DNA from: Bacteroidaceae bacterium
GTDB taxonomy: Bacteria > Bacteroidota > Bacteroidia > Bacteroidales > Bacteroidaceae
Assembly: GCA_017481875.1 (NCBI GenBank)
Contig: JAFUOP010000012.1
Location: 1-45,683 of the forward strand
DNA length: 45,683 nt
Direction of reading: 5' to 3'
Below the pieces are notes generated by a model. That model was not told where the DNA came from, made no database searches, and saw only the letters and a list, made by a program, of their open reading frames with translations. The position numbers were made by a program, and so were the translations under genes. Of this stretch, positions 18,033-27,277 are shown one piece after another (the first letter of the stretch is position 1; each line of letters opens with the position of its first letter).

Positions 18033-18706
18033 TTCCAGCGCAATGAGCGCAGATAATCCTTACGTTCCGGGGATATCCGCAAACTCTCCACCCCCTTCCG
18101 GATAGCCTTATTATGCACCTCGCGCGACAGCAATCGTTGCTCAATATAAGGCAACGCCCTCTCCCATTGCTTCACAAGCGCAAAACTGAAATACCAAGCC
18201 ACAGCCATCATCACATAATACTCGGCCGAGGGCACACGGGCAACATCGCGCAACATATTCTCGTTAAAATCATCGTCAAGAAAATAGGTCATCGACGCAA
18301 CAATGCCGTAACGACGCACATACTCTCCCTCGCTCCCCATCCATTTGCACACAAAAGGATAGACAAGCGAAGCATTGCCGGCAAAAACTCTCGGACGCAA
18401 CTGGTCGCACACAGCCCAATTATCCACAAACGGCAGAAACCTGTCGACAAGAGCAAGCACCTCGCCCACCGGCCTTTTCAACTGCGACAGCAGCAGGCTG
18501 TGCAACAAATTCTCCTCGAAATAATAATGAGGCAACTGCTCCATAAACACCTGTGCCGAACCGTCGCGCAACATTTCGCGTGCCAAGGCTCGCAACTGCG
18601 GAGTGCGCACACCTATTATGCGGGAACGTTCCACGGTGGGCAACAATTTTGCCGTGAAAAGAGCAAAGGCCCCGTCACTCATATCTTTTAAACGAGAAAC
18701 CATCAT
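18023..18706 (-). CDS. AlkD-like DNA alkylation repair protein
   Basis: This 227-aa all-helical HEAT-like repeat protein resembles the AlkC/AlkD glycosylase family (GVRTPQLRALAREM, EENLLHSLLLSQLKR, FLPFVDNWAVCDQLRP, RYGIVASMTYFLDDDF, YYVMMAVAWYFSFALVKQW). It probably excises alkylated bases. Two adjacent in-frame ATGs (18704-18706 and 18701-18703) are equally plausible starts. TATCTTCG on the minus strand (18726-18733) is the likely -7 box. Confidence 0.9.
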   Translation of the reverse strand: MMVSRLKDMSDGAFALFTAKLLPTVERSRIIGVRTPQLRALAREMLRDGSAQVFMEQLPHYYFEENLLHSLLLSQLKRPVGEVLALVDRFLPFVDNWAVCDQLRPRVFAGNASLVYPFVCKWMGSEGEYVRRYGIVASMTYFLDDDFNENMLRDVARVPSAEYYVMMAVAWYFSFALVKQWERALPYIEQRLLSREVHNKAIRKGVESLRISPERKDYLRSLRWKAG

Positions 18707-18725
18707 ACAATAAAGCTATTGACAG

Positions 18726-18733
18726 CGAAGATA
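18726..18733 (-). promoter_or_regulatory. -7 box of the AlkD-like gene
   Basis: TATCTTCG on the minus strand, about 20 bp upstream of the start codons. Confidence 0.5.
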
Positions 18734-18882
18734 AGAATAAAGAAAGAAGTATCATAAAAAAACAGTTGCAATATCCTTTCCTTTGAGAATTATTTATTAC
18801 ATTTGCGGTAAACCGCAAAGATAGGCTGCACTCGCTGTGAAAAACATTGAAGCAAACTTCATATTTCTCGCTCGTTGGTAAC

Positions 18883-18890
18883 TATTTTTG
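18883..18890 (+). promoter_or_regulatory. -7 box of the NCS2 permease gene
   Basis: TATTTTTG matches TAnnTTTG and ends at the TTG codon (18888) that opens the frame, so that TTG cannot be the start. ATG 18918 is about 20 nt downstream of the expected transcript start. An 8-bp inverted repeat TTTGCGGT-AA-ACCGCAAA lies further upstream (about 18803-18820); its role is unknown. Confidence 0.6.
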
Positions 18891-18917
18891 TCTTCAAAGT
18901 ATATAACACAAAAACAA

Positions 18918-20204
18918 ATGCTCAAAAAACTATTCGGGTTCGAGAAAGGGACCCACAATGTCCGCACCGAAATAATGGCCGGTGTAACCACTTTCCTCAC
19001 AATGGCCTATATTCTGGCCGTGCAGCCAAGCATAATGGAAGAAACAGGAATGGATAAAGGGGCGGTGTTCACCTCCACAGTACTTATAAGTGCCTTTGCC
19101 ACAATGCTTATGGCATTGTATGCCAAGCTGCCTTTTGCCATAGCACCGGGTATGGGCCCGACAGCCTTCTTTGCCTACACAGTGTGCATTGCAATGGGTT
19201 ATTCTTGGCAATTTGCACTCACAGCAGTGCTTTTAGAGGGACTATTCTTCATCCTCCTCACAATTTCCAACCTGCGCGAGAAGATATTGGAATCAATCCC
19301 CGAGGGTATAAAGAACGCCATCGGAGCAGGAATAGGCCTGTTCATCGCATTCATAGGCCTTAAAAGTTCCGGCGTTATAGTACAAAGCGCGGGAACTCTT
19401 GTGGAGCTTGGCGATGTAACAAGCGGTTCTGCCCTGCTGTGCCTCATCGGCGTGCTCATCACATCTGTGCTCATCGTGCGCAATGTGTCGGGAGCATTGC
19501 TCATAGGCATTGTAGCAACCACACTCATCGGTATTCCGTTAGGAATAACAAAAATCGGCGGCCTGTTCGATATTCCACCCTCAATTTCGCCCATATTCTG
19601 CAAGTTCGACTTCTCACAAGTATTCTCAAAGGATATGATTATGATTGTATTCATATTCCTGTTTGTTAACATCTTCGATACCATCGGCACCCTTATCGGT
19701 GTTGCCAGCCACGCCAATATGTACGACGAAAAAGGGCAACTGCCGTGGATTAAGAAAGCATTTGCGGTGGATGCAATAAGCTCTACCGTTGGTGCGATGA
19801 TGGGCAGCAGCACAACATCTACATTCGTGGAGAGCGCGGCGGGTATTCAACAAGGCGGGCGCACAGGCCTCACATCGTTTACCACCGCAACCTGTTTCCT
19901 CATTGCAATATTCCTTGCACCATTCTTTATGGCGGTTCCGGCTGCGGCCACCGCACCGGTTATGATAATCATAGGTGTGATGATGATGAACAGTTTTAAA
20001 AAGGTCGATTTACAGGATTACAGCGAGTCAATCCCTGCCTTTGTGTGTGTTATATTTATGCCACTCACCTACTCTATTTCCAACGGCATTATATTCGGTG
20101 TCATAAGCTATGTTGTCATAAACGCATTGGGCAACAAGTGGCACAAGGTGAATACAGGCAGTTGGGTGCTTGCAATACTTTTCATACTGAAATTTATATT
20201 ATAA
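18918..20204 (+). CDS. NCS2 family purine (guanine/hypoxanthine) permease
   Basis: This 428-aa inner-membrane protein has about 12-14 hydrophobic segments and resembles the AzgA/PbuG branch. Signatures are TEIMAGVTTFLTMAYILAV, PGMGPTAFFAYTV, GIGLFIAFIGLKSSG, VNIFDTIGTLIGV and MGSSTTSTFVESAAGI. It likely imports guanine or hypoxanthine with protons. The start was moved to ATG 18918 because the upstream TTG lies in the -7 box. It is a monocistronic transcript ending in a hairpin. Confidence 0.93.
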   Translation: MLKKLFGFEKGTHNVRTEIMAGVTTFLTMAYILAVQPSIMEETGMDKGAVFTSTVLISAFATMLMALYAKLPFAIAPGMGPTAFFAYTVCIAMGYSWQFALTAVLLEGLFFILLTISNLREKILESIPEGIKNAIGAGIGLFIAFIGLKSSGVIVQSAGTLVELGDVTSGSALLCLIGVLITSVLIVRNVSGALLIGIVATTLIGIPLGITKIGGLFDIPPSISPIFCKFDFSQVFSKDMIMIVFIFLFVNIFDTIGTLIGVASHANMYDEKGQLPWIKKAFAVDAISSTVGAMMGSSTTSTFVESAAGIQQGGRTGLTSFTTATCFLIAIFLAPFFMAVPAAATAPVMIIIGVMMMNSFKKVDLQDYSESIPAFVCVIFMPLTYSISNGIIFGVISYVVINALGNKWHKVNTGSWVLAILFILKFIL

Positions 20205-20235
20205 GGTATAAGCAATATTCCATACAGAAACATAG

Positions 20236-20271
20236 AAAGTTGGCTCTTGTTACAGGGCCAACTTTTTTCTT
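20236..20271 (+). terminator. Terminator of the NCS2 permease gene
   Basis: AAAGTTGGC (20236-20244) pairs with GCCAACTTT (20257-20265), followed by a T-run. Confidence 0.8.
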
Positions 20272-20500
20272 GCACACTTTCTTGCCTTAAAAACACCTCA
20301 CCGCCTTGCTCCACAGCCAGATATTTAGTGTAATATTATTGCCAAAAATAAACCGACGCAGCGTGAACGGCAAAAGAACGTAAAAGGACACTTTTAAAGC
20401 AATAATTGCTCACGGAGCACCGGAGAGTGAAAAGCAAACAAATAGTGAGTATCACCCGACTTTTATACAGAGCCTGTAATTCCACAAGCAAAGGAAAGAG
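20266..20500. other. Intergenic region between permease and gapA
   Basis: This is a spacer of about 235 bp between two convergent terminators. No ORF with coding character, promoter pair or repeat was recognised. Confidence 0.5.
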
Positions 20501-20534
20501 CAAAAAAAAAACGGCTCCCTTTGCAGGGAGCCGT
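20501..20534 (-). terminator. Terminator of gapA
   Basis: ACGGCTCCCT (20511-20520) pairs with AGGGAGCCGT (20525-20534) with a 4-nt loop. The plus-strand A9 run in front is the U-run of the minus-strand transcript. Confidence 0.88.
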
Positions 20535-20555
20535 TCATCTGTAACGTTAATTGGA

Positions 20556-21578
<1,023 letters not shown>

Positions 21579-21604
21579 TTAAAAGGTGAAAAAAATAAAA
21601 TCAT

Positions 21605-21694
21605 TTAACCGCAGTTACAATATTCGGCAGTACCGCAAGCTGCCAAAAGCAACATTGCCAATGCTAAAAAAAATATAATTTTTACACATTTCAT
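21605..21694 (-). CDS. 29-aa lipoprotein-like peptide upstream of gapA
   Basis: This minus-strand ORF begins with ATG at 21692-21694 and ends with TAA at 21605-21607. It encodes MKCVKII, a hydrophobic stretch FFLALAMLLLA, then a lipobox-like LLAAC at Cys 20, and GTAEYCNCG, so the mature peptide would be ten residues with three Cys. The start is about 20 nt below the expected transcript start of the box at 21719-21726, which supports translation. It resembles the entericidin-like class of tiny lipoproteins only in layout. The function is unknown; it could also be a leader affecting gapA. Confidence 0.6.
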   Translation of the reverse strand: MKCVKIIFFLALAMLLLAACGTAEYCNCG

Positions 21695-21718
21695 AATACG
21701 CCCTTTTAAACTGCGATG

Positions 21719-21726
21719 CAAATTTA
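21719..21726 (-). promoter_or_regulatory. -7 box for the small lipoprotein-gapA transcript
   Basis: TAAATTTG on the minus strand, 25 bp upstream of the 29-codon ORF. Confidence 0.5.
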
Positions 21727-22156
21727 AGAAAATGTTTTTATATTTAAAACAAGAATTCTTCATTATTTAAGCAAAAAATCAAATATCCCCAAACTTTTTA
21801 CCCTTATAAAGTTTTTTTACACCAAAAAAGATACGGCAGCTTCTGTCAAAAGAAATGTTAGGTAATTATATATAATTTACACCAATAGAAAACTGATAAG
21901 AAACTGTCATTTCGAGCGAACCAACGGTCGACGCCCGTAGGGGCAAAAGTCAATGTGAGAAATCTCAACAATGCTGATATCCAGATTTCTCGTCGCTCCG
22001 CTCCATCGAAATGACAAACAAGTGTAACATTGTATATAATCACCAAATGTTTTATAAATTCAGGAAGTTTCTCAATCTCACATTCATTTACCGCAAACCG
22101 CAGTTTATGCGTGCGAATTATTGTAAACAATATGTATAAATTATAAAAAAAATATC
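21727..22156. other. Intergenic region between gapA and mscL transcripts
   Basis: This 430-bp AT-rich region between divergent genes holds repeat A copy 2 (21860-22003). No coding frame or RNA structure was recognised in the remainder. Confidence 0.5.
21860..22003. repeat. Dispersed repeat A, copy 2 (inverted relative to 1-145)
   Basis: The reverse complement of this 144-bp segment matches positions 1-145 with about two differences. With copy 1 it forms an inverted pair that flanks about 21.7 kb of core genes. Confidence 0.88.
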
Positions 22157-22164
22157 TATCTTTG
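22157..22164 (+). promoter_or_regulatory. -7 box of mscL
   Basis: TATCTTTG, consensus TAnnTTTG, 83 bp upstream of the mscL ATG. Confidence 0.55.
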
Positions 22165-22247
22165 CACCGCTTGCGCAAATTGTTAATACAACAGCAAGAG
22201 CACAACCGCAAATTATTAAATTAACTTAAATATAGAAACAAACAATT

Positions 22248-22694
22248 ATGGCAAAGAGTTCTTTTCTTCAAGATTTCAAAGCATTTGCGATGAAAGGTAA
22301 TGTAATCGATATGGCTGTCGGTGTTATAATCGGTGGTGCATTCGGTAAAATTGTAACAGCGTTGGTAAACGACATCATTATGCCCGCTATCGGCCTGTTG
22401 GTTGGCGGAATCAATTTCAAAGACCTCAAAGTAATTCTCACTCCCGAGGTTCTCAACGAAGCAGGAGAGGTTGAGAAAGCAGCCGTTACCCTCAACTACG
22501 GTAACTTCCTCCAACAAACATTCGACTTCATCATCATTGCATTCTCGATATTCGTTGTTATCCGCCTCATCACCAAGCTCACAACAAAGAAAAAGGCAGA
22601 GGAGCCCGCACCCGCACCTGCTCCCGCACCCGAGCCCAGCGCCGAGGAGAAACTGCTTACCGAGATACGCGACCTCTTGAAAGAGAAGAAATAA
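22248..22694 (+). CDS. mscL: Large-conductance mechanosensitive channel
   Basis: This 148-aa inner-membrane channel opens on hypo-osmotic shock. It has an amphipathic N-terminus ([32 protein letters not shown]), TM1 (about 18-45), a periplasmic loop, TM2 (about 88-108, [16 protein letters not shown]), an Ala/Pro-rich linker ([13 protein letters not shown]) and the cytoplasmic C-terminal helix ([16 protein letters not shown]). It is monocistronic, with its own promoter and terminator. Confidence 0.97.
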   Translation: MAKSSFLQDFKAFAMKGNVIDMAVGVIIGGAFGKIVTALVNDIIMPAIGLLVGGINFKDLKVILTPEVLNEAGEVEKAAVTLNYGNFLQQTFDFIIIAFSIFVVIRLITKLTTKKKAEEPAPAPAPAPEPSAEEKLLTEIRDLLKEKK

Positions 22695-22707
22695 CACGCG
22701 TACATAC

Positions 22708-22740
22708 AAAAAACGAGCGAACAAATGTCGCTCGTTTTTT
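22708..22740 (+). terminator. Terminator of mscL
   Basis: A 13-bp stem (22708-22720 with 22728-22740; core ACGAGCGA/TCGCTCGT) with a 7-nt loop and a T-run. Confidence 0.88.
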
Positions 22741-22788
22741 TGTTAATAAATAAACAAAGATTCTGCACACAAATAAAGCAAAAAGCAC

Positions 22789-22796
22789 TATCTTCG
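22789..22796 (+). promoter_or_regulatory. -7 box of guaA
   Basis: TATCTTCG, 48 bp upstream of the guaA ATG. Confidence 0.5.
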
Positions 22797-22843
22797 CAAC
22801 ATCAATAATACATCAAAGAACAACAAAAAAACATATAAGCAGT

Positions 22844-24151
22844 ATGAAACAGGATATGATTGTTATTTTGGACCTCGGCAGCCACGAGAACACCGTGCTT
22901 GCCCGAGCAATCCGCGCATTGGGAGTGTATAGCGAAATTTACCCCCACGACATCACAGCCCAAGAGCTCAAAGCCCTCCCCAACGTAAAAGGTATAATCA
23001 TCAACGGCGGCCCCAACAATGTAATCGACGGAGTTGCCATCGATGTTAATCCCGAAATATACAGCGCCGGCTTCCCCATTATGGCAGCCGGCCACGACAA
23101 GGCACTCTGCGAAGTGAAGCTCCCGCAGATAACCAACGATGTCGAAGCCACAAAAGAGGCCGTAAAATCATTCGTATTCGACACCTGCAAGGCCGACACA
23201 AACTGGAATATGACCAACTTTGTGAACGACCAAGTGGAGCTCATCCGCCGTCAGGTAGGCGACAAGAAGGTGCTCCTCGCCCTCTCGGGAGGTGTAGACA
23301 GCTCAGTAGTAGCAGCCCTCTTGCTCAAAGCCATCGGCAACAACCTCGTGTGCGTTCACGTTAACCACGGGCTTATGCGCAAGGGCGAGTCGGAAGCCGT
23401 AGTAGATGTATTCAGCAAGCAGCTCTGCGCCAACCTTGTATATGTCGACGCAACCGACCGTTTCCTCGGCAAGCTCGAAGGCATTGCCGACCCCGAAGAG
23501 AAACGTAAAATCATCGGCGGCGAGTTCATCCGCGTGTTCGAAGAAGAGGCACGCAAGCTCGACGGCATCGACTTCTTGGGACAAGGCACCATCTACCCCG
23601 ACATTGTGGAGAGTGGCACCAAGACCGCCAAGATGGTAAAATCGCACCACAACGTAGGCGGCCTCCCCGACGACCTCAAATTCGAGCTTGTGGAACCCAT
23701 CCGTCAGCTCTTCAAAGACGAAGTGCGTGCCTGCGGATTAGAGCTTGGCCTCCCCTATGATATGGTGTACCGCCAGCCCTTCCCCGGCCCCGGCCTCGGT
23801 GTCCGCTGCTTGGGCGCAATAACCCGCGACCGCTTGGAAGCCCTCCGCGAATCGGACGCCATCCTGCGCGAAGAGTTCAAGAAAGCCGGCCTCGACAAGA
23901 AAGTGTGGCAATACTTCACCGTAGTGCCCGACTTTAAGTCGGTAGGCGTGCGCAACAACGCCCGCTCCTACGACTGGCCCGTAATTATCCGCGCCGTGAA
24001 CACCGTGGACGCAATGACCGCCACCATAGAACAAATAGAGTGGCCCATACTGTTGAAGATTACCGACCGCATCCTCGCCGAGGTACCCACAGTGAACCGC
24101 GTCTGCTACGATATGTCACCCAAGCCCAACGCCACTATTGAGTGGGAGTAA
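22844..24151 (+). CDS. guaA: GMP synthase with degenerate, shortened glutaminase domain
   Basis: This 435-aa enzyme would convert XMP to GMP; glutamine-dependent relatives are about 505-525 aa. The ATP-pyrophosphatase half is intact: LALSGGVDSSVVAALL (about 146), KSHHNVGGLP, LGLPYDMVYRQPFPGPGLGVR and the C-terminal dimerisation segment ending NATIEWE. The N-terminal glutaminase is about 100 residues instead of about 190. Where GICYGMQ should supply the Cys nucleophile the sequence reads AAGHDKAL, and the HPE segment with catalytic His and Glu is absent. Glutamine hydrolysis is therefore predicted lost, and the enzyme must take free ammonia or a partner glutaminase. The frame is open without stops, so this is domain decay, not a sequencing error. 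Confidence 0.93.
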   Translation: MKQDMIVILDLGSHENTVLARAIRALGVYSEIYPHDITAQELKALPNVKGIIINGGPNNVIDGVAIDVNPEIYSAGFPIMAAGHDKALCEVKLPQITNDVEATKEAVKSFVFDTCKADTNWNMTNFVNDQVELIRRQVGDKKVLLALSGGVDSSVVAALLLKAIGNNLVCVHVNHGLMRKGESEAVVDVFSKQLCANLVYVDATDRFLGKLEGIADPEEKRKIIGGEFIRVFEEEARKLDGIDFLGQGTIYPDIVESGTKTAKMVKSHHNVGGLPDDLKFELVEPIRQLFKDEVRACGLELGLPYDMVYRQPFPGPGLGVRCLGAITRDRLEALRESDAILREEFKKAGLDKKVWQYFTVVPDFKSVGVRNNARSYDWPVIIRAVNTVDAMTATIEQIEWPILLKITDRILAEVPTVNRVCYDMSPKPNATIEWE

Positions 24152-24177
24152 AAAACAGCGTTTTTTAAGCATATTTC

Positions 24178-24215
24178 AATAGCCTCAACAACAAAAAAGT
24201 TGAGGCTATTTTATT
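24178..24215 (+). terminator. Terminator of guaA
   Basis: AATAGCCTCAAC (24178-24189) pairs with GTTGAGGCTATT (24199-24210), followed by TTTATT. It directly precedes the left end of mobile element 1. Confidence 0.85.
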
Positions 24216-24218
24216 GAT

Positions 24219-24305
24219 ATACACCCTCCAGACCATCCTGGAGGGTATTTTAACATTATAGTTAACGAATGTAATTTGACACCACTTTTTGACACCAGTA
24301 GCAGT
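24219..24305. repeat. Left-end repeat, element 1
   Basis: These 87 bp match 29178-29264 at the same length, with about a dozen substitutions. It contains a CCCTCCAG/CTGGAGGG hairpin (24224-24231 with 24238-24245) and two TGACACCA(G/C)T units starting at 24277 and 24290, 13 bp apart. Confidence 0.85.
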
Positions 24306-24330
24306 TGCCACCATTTGAGCAGATGAGATT

Positions 24331-24343
24331 TTCCTGGTACCTT
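24331..24343. repeat. TTCCTGGTACCTT motif, copy 1
   Basis: TTCCTGGTACCTT recurs at 27278-27290, just upstream of the serine recombinase; this copy is about 100 bp upstream of the integrase. The central GGTACC is palindromic. It could be a recombinase or regulator site. Confidence 0.5.
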
Positions 24344-24440
24344 TGAAAAAAAAATCGAAAAAAAATGCTTTTACCCCTTGACTTTTCTATAGACCAAACA
24401 TATACTTTAGAAAATAATAAGTCAAAAAAGTATTTTTAAT

Positions 24441-25769
24441 ATGGTAGAAAACGAATTTTATATAAACCACAAATTTACTATGAGAGTCAATTTTAATCTC
24501 AAATCAGTAGGCAACAAATCTCAAATTTGGTTGACAACAACAATCAACAAAGAACGAGCAAGAGTATTTACCAAACTGACAATAGAACCACAGTATTGGT
24601 TAAAGACCACAAGAACCCAAGTTGGCGAAAGAGCAACAGAAGACCCTGCCATTGGAGCAGTACAGTTACGCTATAATAAAGAGGTAAACAAAGCACTGAA
24701 ACAGATACTATCTTACTGCAACGACTATGCAAAAGCAATTACAGAGGGCGAGATTGAACACACGAAAGAGAACTTTGAAAACTACCTCAAATGCAAAATC
24801 AATGGCAAGGACACAGACATCAAGAAGAAACCTTTGACATTCATACAAGACTACATTGAGCGCAAAAAGCAAATGGTAAACAGAACAACCCAACGCAAGA
24901 TAGTCAGCGGTACAATCTACAACCATTACAATGCCTTGAAACGCTTGCAAGAGTTCTGCAACGACAATCGCCTTGCACTCACTTGGCAACTGTTTGACAA
25001 TCGCCTTGAAGAACGCTTTACTGCTTGGTTGTTAGGGCAAGAGTATTCAGCAAACACCATTGCAAGCACATTCAGTATTATCAAAGTATGGTTGAAAGAG
25101 GCAGAACTGAACGGCATTGAGATAAACAAATGCTATCACTCTTACACTACCAAGTGCCAAGATGTAGATAACATCTATCTAACAGAGGAAGAAATAAATC
25201 GGTTGTATGCTATCAACTTTGAAGATGAGGCTGTCAAGGCAGTTGTTGGCGATAAAGCAAGAGTTGAAGAAACACGGGACTTGTTTGTTGTCGCTTGTTG
25301 GACTGGACTACGCTTTGGAGATTGGCAAGACCTATCTAATGTTGAGATAAGGAGCAACGACACTATGGTTGTTCACACTCACAAGACAAATGCAACTGTT
25401 GTTATCCCAATACACCCAATGGTTAAAGAGATATTCACGAAATACGGAGGGAGTTTCCCAAAAAGCGTTGACAAGACACATTGCCTAAAGCATATACGCT
25501 TGTGTGCTAAACTTGCCAACATAAACGAAAGGACTACCCTATCTCGTGTCAAAGGTGGAAATACAATCATCAAGGACGGTGCAAAATATGAGTTCGTTAT
25601 GAACCATACAGCAAGGCGTTCGTTTGCCACCAATATGTATCTCAAAGGAGTTCCAAGCATTAGTATTATGGCAATCACAGGACACACCACAGAGGATAAT
25701 TTTCTCAAATACATCAAGGTAAACAAAGACGAACACGCAAGGATAGTAGCCCAAGCGTTTGCAAGATAG
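24441..25769 (+). CDS. Tyrosine recombinase / integrase
   Basis: This 442-aa protein has an N-terminal arm-binding-like region (about 14-120), a SAM-like core-binding domain (about 125-230) and the catalytic domain. Catalytic residues are Arg in TGLRFGDWQDL (about 289), HTARRSFAT with H-x-x-R (about 388-391), His in ITGHTTEDNF (about 414) and Tyr in FLKYIKV (about 424). It should catalyse site-specific integration and excision of the element. ATG 24441 is used; an in-frame ATG at 24480 (MRVNFNLK) resembles the usual start of Bacteroidales integrases and may be the real one. Composition is more AT-rich than the neighbouring core genes. Confidence 0.93.
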   Translation: MVENEFYINHKFTMRVNFNLKSVGNKSQIWLTTTINKERARVFTKLTIEPQYWLKTTRTQVGERATEDPAIGAVQLRYNKEVNKALKQILSYCNDYAKAITEGEIEHTKENFENYLKCKINGKDTDIKKKPLTFIQDYIERKKQMVNRTTQRKIVSGTIYNHYNALKRLQEFCNDNRLALTWQLFDNRLEERFTAWLLGQEYSANTIASTFSIIKVWLKEAELNGIEINKCYHSYTTKCQDVDNIYLTEEEINRLYAINFEDEAVKAVVGDKARVEETRDLFVVACWTGLRFGDWQDLSNVEIRSNDTMVVHTHKTNATVVIPIHPMVKEIFTKYGGSFPKSVDKTHCLKHIRLCAKLANINERTTLSRVKGGNTIIKDGAKYEFVMNHTARRSFATNMYLKGVPSISIMAITGHTTEDNFLKYIKVNKDEHARIVAQAFAR

Positions 25770-25896
25770 GTAACCCCTTTGAGGGAACTGTTATAAGAGC
25801 CTATCTACTAAATAACTGTTTTGTCTGTAAAATTTTCAGGGAAAAATTCCACATTTTTTCAACCTACTTACTATTTATAATAAAAAGGATAGCATT

Positions 25897-26097
25897 ATGA
25901 ATGAGCAAACGAAACACAAAATATCATTGGCATTGCGTGGAAGAAAAAAGAGTGCTGTTACACGCAAGAGAATTAGCCAAGCGATGAAAAGGTATCGCAA
26001 AACTCCACAGCACAAACAAGCCATAGCAGAGGCAATGAAAGCTGTATGGCAAGAGAGAACTAATACAAGTAAAAACATTAAAAGGAATGAGCAATGA
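25897..26097 (+). CDS. Small NUMOD3-like DNA-binding protein
   Basis: This 66-aa, very basic protein is made of repeated units that read TKHKISLALRGRKKS, TRKRISQAMKRY and HKQAIAEAMKAV. These match the NUMOD3 motif found in the DNA-binding part of homing endonucleases and some mobile-element proteins. No nuclease domain is attached. Its last 11 bp overlap the start of the Rep_trans-like gene (start 26087), suggesting translational coupling. It may act as a DNA-binding accessory for replication, excision or regulation; this is inferred from context. Confidence 0.7.
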   Translation: MNEQTKHKISLALRGRKKSAVTRKRISQAMKRYRKTPQHKQAIAEAMKAVWQERTNTSKNIKRNEQ

Positions 26098-26974
26098 ATT
26101 TACACCAATTATTGACAAATTGAAAATCTGCTACACATTGGCAGAAAACAGTTATCTAAACACATTAAGAGATAACCCAACAGAAGAATTTGAACACCCC
26201 GAATGGGGGTACAGATTAAGGCAAGTGCAAGGCACTCACTTTAACTTCATTTATGAAATAGTCTATCTTGACTACGAAGACAACACTTTCCAAGAGTTCA
26301 CAGAGCAAGTGTTCGGCACAATCCAATGGGGACTAAAAACCAATACCGATGAGGCTATGCTGTCGTTTGTTTGGTTGCAAGTAGAGAACAAGCAATTCTA
26401 CCTAAAACACGATTGGCAACATAGCAGACTGTTGCACCTTGAGTACATCGAAGATACATTAGGACTTGTGTTCAACAACTTCACTCATTGGGACATCGCC
26501 ATTGACAGCAGTTGCAATTATCCCAAGAAACTTATCCAACTGATACGAAAAAAGGAGTACACTCCTATAGTGAACGGCACCAAAATCACAGACAGGAAAC
26601 AACTTATTGAGGATATTCTCTATATTGGCGTTGGCAACCTCGACAGAATTAAGGAGTACAGCGTATTGGTGGCACAGAAGAACAAGAACATCAGCCTCAA
26701 CGCTTACAACAAGAAACGAGAGATTGAGAGCAAAAGCCACAAACAATACATTTTAGACAACCACAACAACCCCAAGAAACTTTATAGGTTAGAGGTACGA
26801 ATAAACAGCGATGTTCTTAAAGACTTTTTCACAAGGGAGCAGATAGCATACAGTCCAAGAATGTTTTTAGACAACAACAGTCTCTTGTTTTTCTTTATAA
26901 CATTCCTCGACAGAGTTTTGCGTTTCCAAGACAAGAACGGCAGAAAGAGTTACAGCATTTTAGAACTGTTGTAA
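26087..26974 (+). CDS. Rep_trans-like rolling-circle initiator or relaxase
   Basis: This 295-aa protein follows the Rep_trans pattern of rolling-circle plasmid initiators and the related NicK/Orf20 relaxases: NFTHWDIAIDSS (about 132-142), ILYIGVGNLDRIKEYSVLVAQ (about 180-200), LNAYNKKREIES with the candidate nicking Tyr (about 206), and KLYRLEVRINSDVLKDFF (about 231-248). It would nick one strand to start replication or transfer of the excised element. The starting ATG overlaps the end of the small basic gene. It is a distant match, so exact family and activity are uncertain. Confidence 0.72.
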   Translation: MSNEFTPIIDKLKICYTLAENSYLNTLRDNPTEEFEHPEWGYRLRQVQGTHFNFIYEIVYLDYEDNTFQEFTEQVFGTIQWGLKTNTDEAMLSFVWLQVENKQFYLKHDWQHSRLLHLEYIEDTLGLVFNNFTHWDIAIDSSCNYPKKLIQLIRKKEYTPIVNGTKITDRKQLIEDILYIGVGNLDRIKEYSVLVAQKNKNISLNAYNKKREIESKSHKQYILDNHNNPKKLYRLEVRINSDVLKDFFTREQIAYSPRMFLDNNSLLFFFITFLDRVLRFQDKNGRKSYSILELL

Positions 26975-27277
26975 TTGCGTGGCAAGGTATTAGTAAACTA
27001 CCTTGACATTACATATATATATACATAACATATTGATAATAAAACCGCTTATTGTAATATAAAATCTTACATTTTCTTACAAGGGTGGTAATGAAGAAAA
27101 AAACATATTTTTTGTAAATAGTTGAAAATAAATTCAATCTTATATATCTCATCTTTATACCGTATTCAAATTTGAATTGTATTCAAAAGAATCTGTATTC
27201 AATCAAAAAAAACATGTTTTTATGTATTCAAAATTTTCTTTGATATTTTTGACTCTGGAGCTTGCAGGAACAGGACT
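26975..27277. other. AT-rich intergenic region with iteron-like repeats
   Basis: This 303-bp very AT-rich region between the initiator gene and the serine recombinase has no ORF. It contains the GTATTCAA(A/T) series described separately and an ATATATATA run. It is a candidate origin or operator region. Confidence 0.5.
27162..27232. repeat. Iteron-like GTATTCAAA repeats
   Basis: Four GTATTCAA(A/T) units start at 27162, 27179, 27195 and 27224 (steps 17, 16 and 29 bp), all in the same orientation. The first overlaps the 14-bp palindrome ATTCAAATTTGAAT. Regular spacing near 1.5 helical turns suggests binding by an initiator or repressor. Confidence 0.6.

Noticed and set aside
18707-18917. Purine riboswitch in front of the NCS2 permease
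   Set aside because: The -7 box lies only 28 bp before the ATG, leaving no room for an aptamer in the leader.
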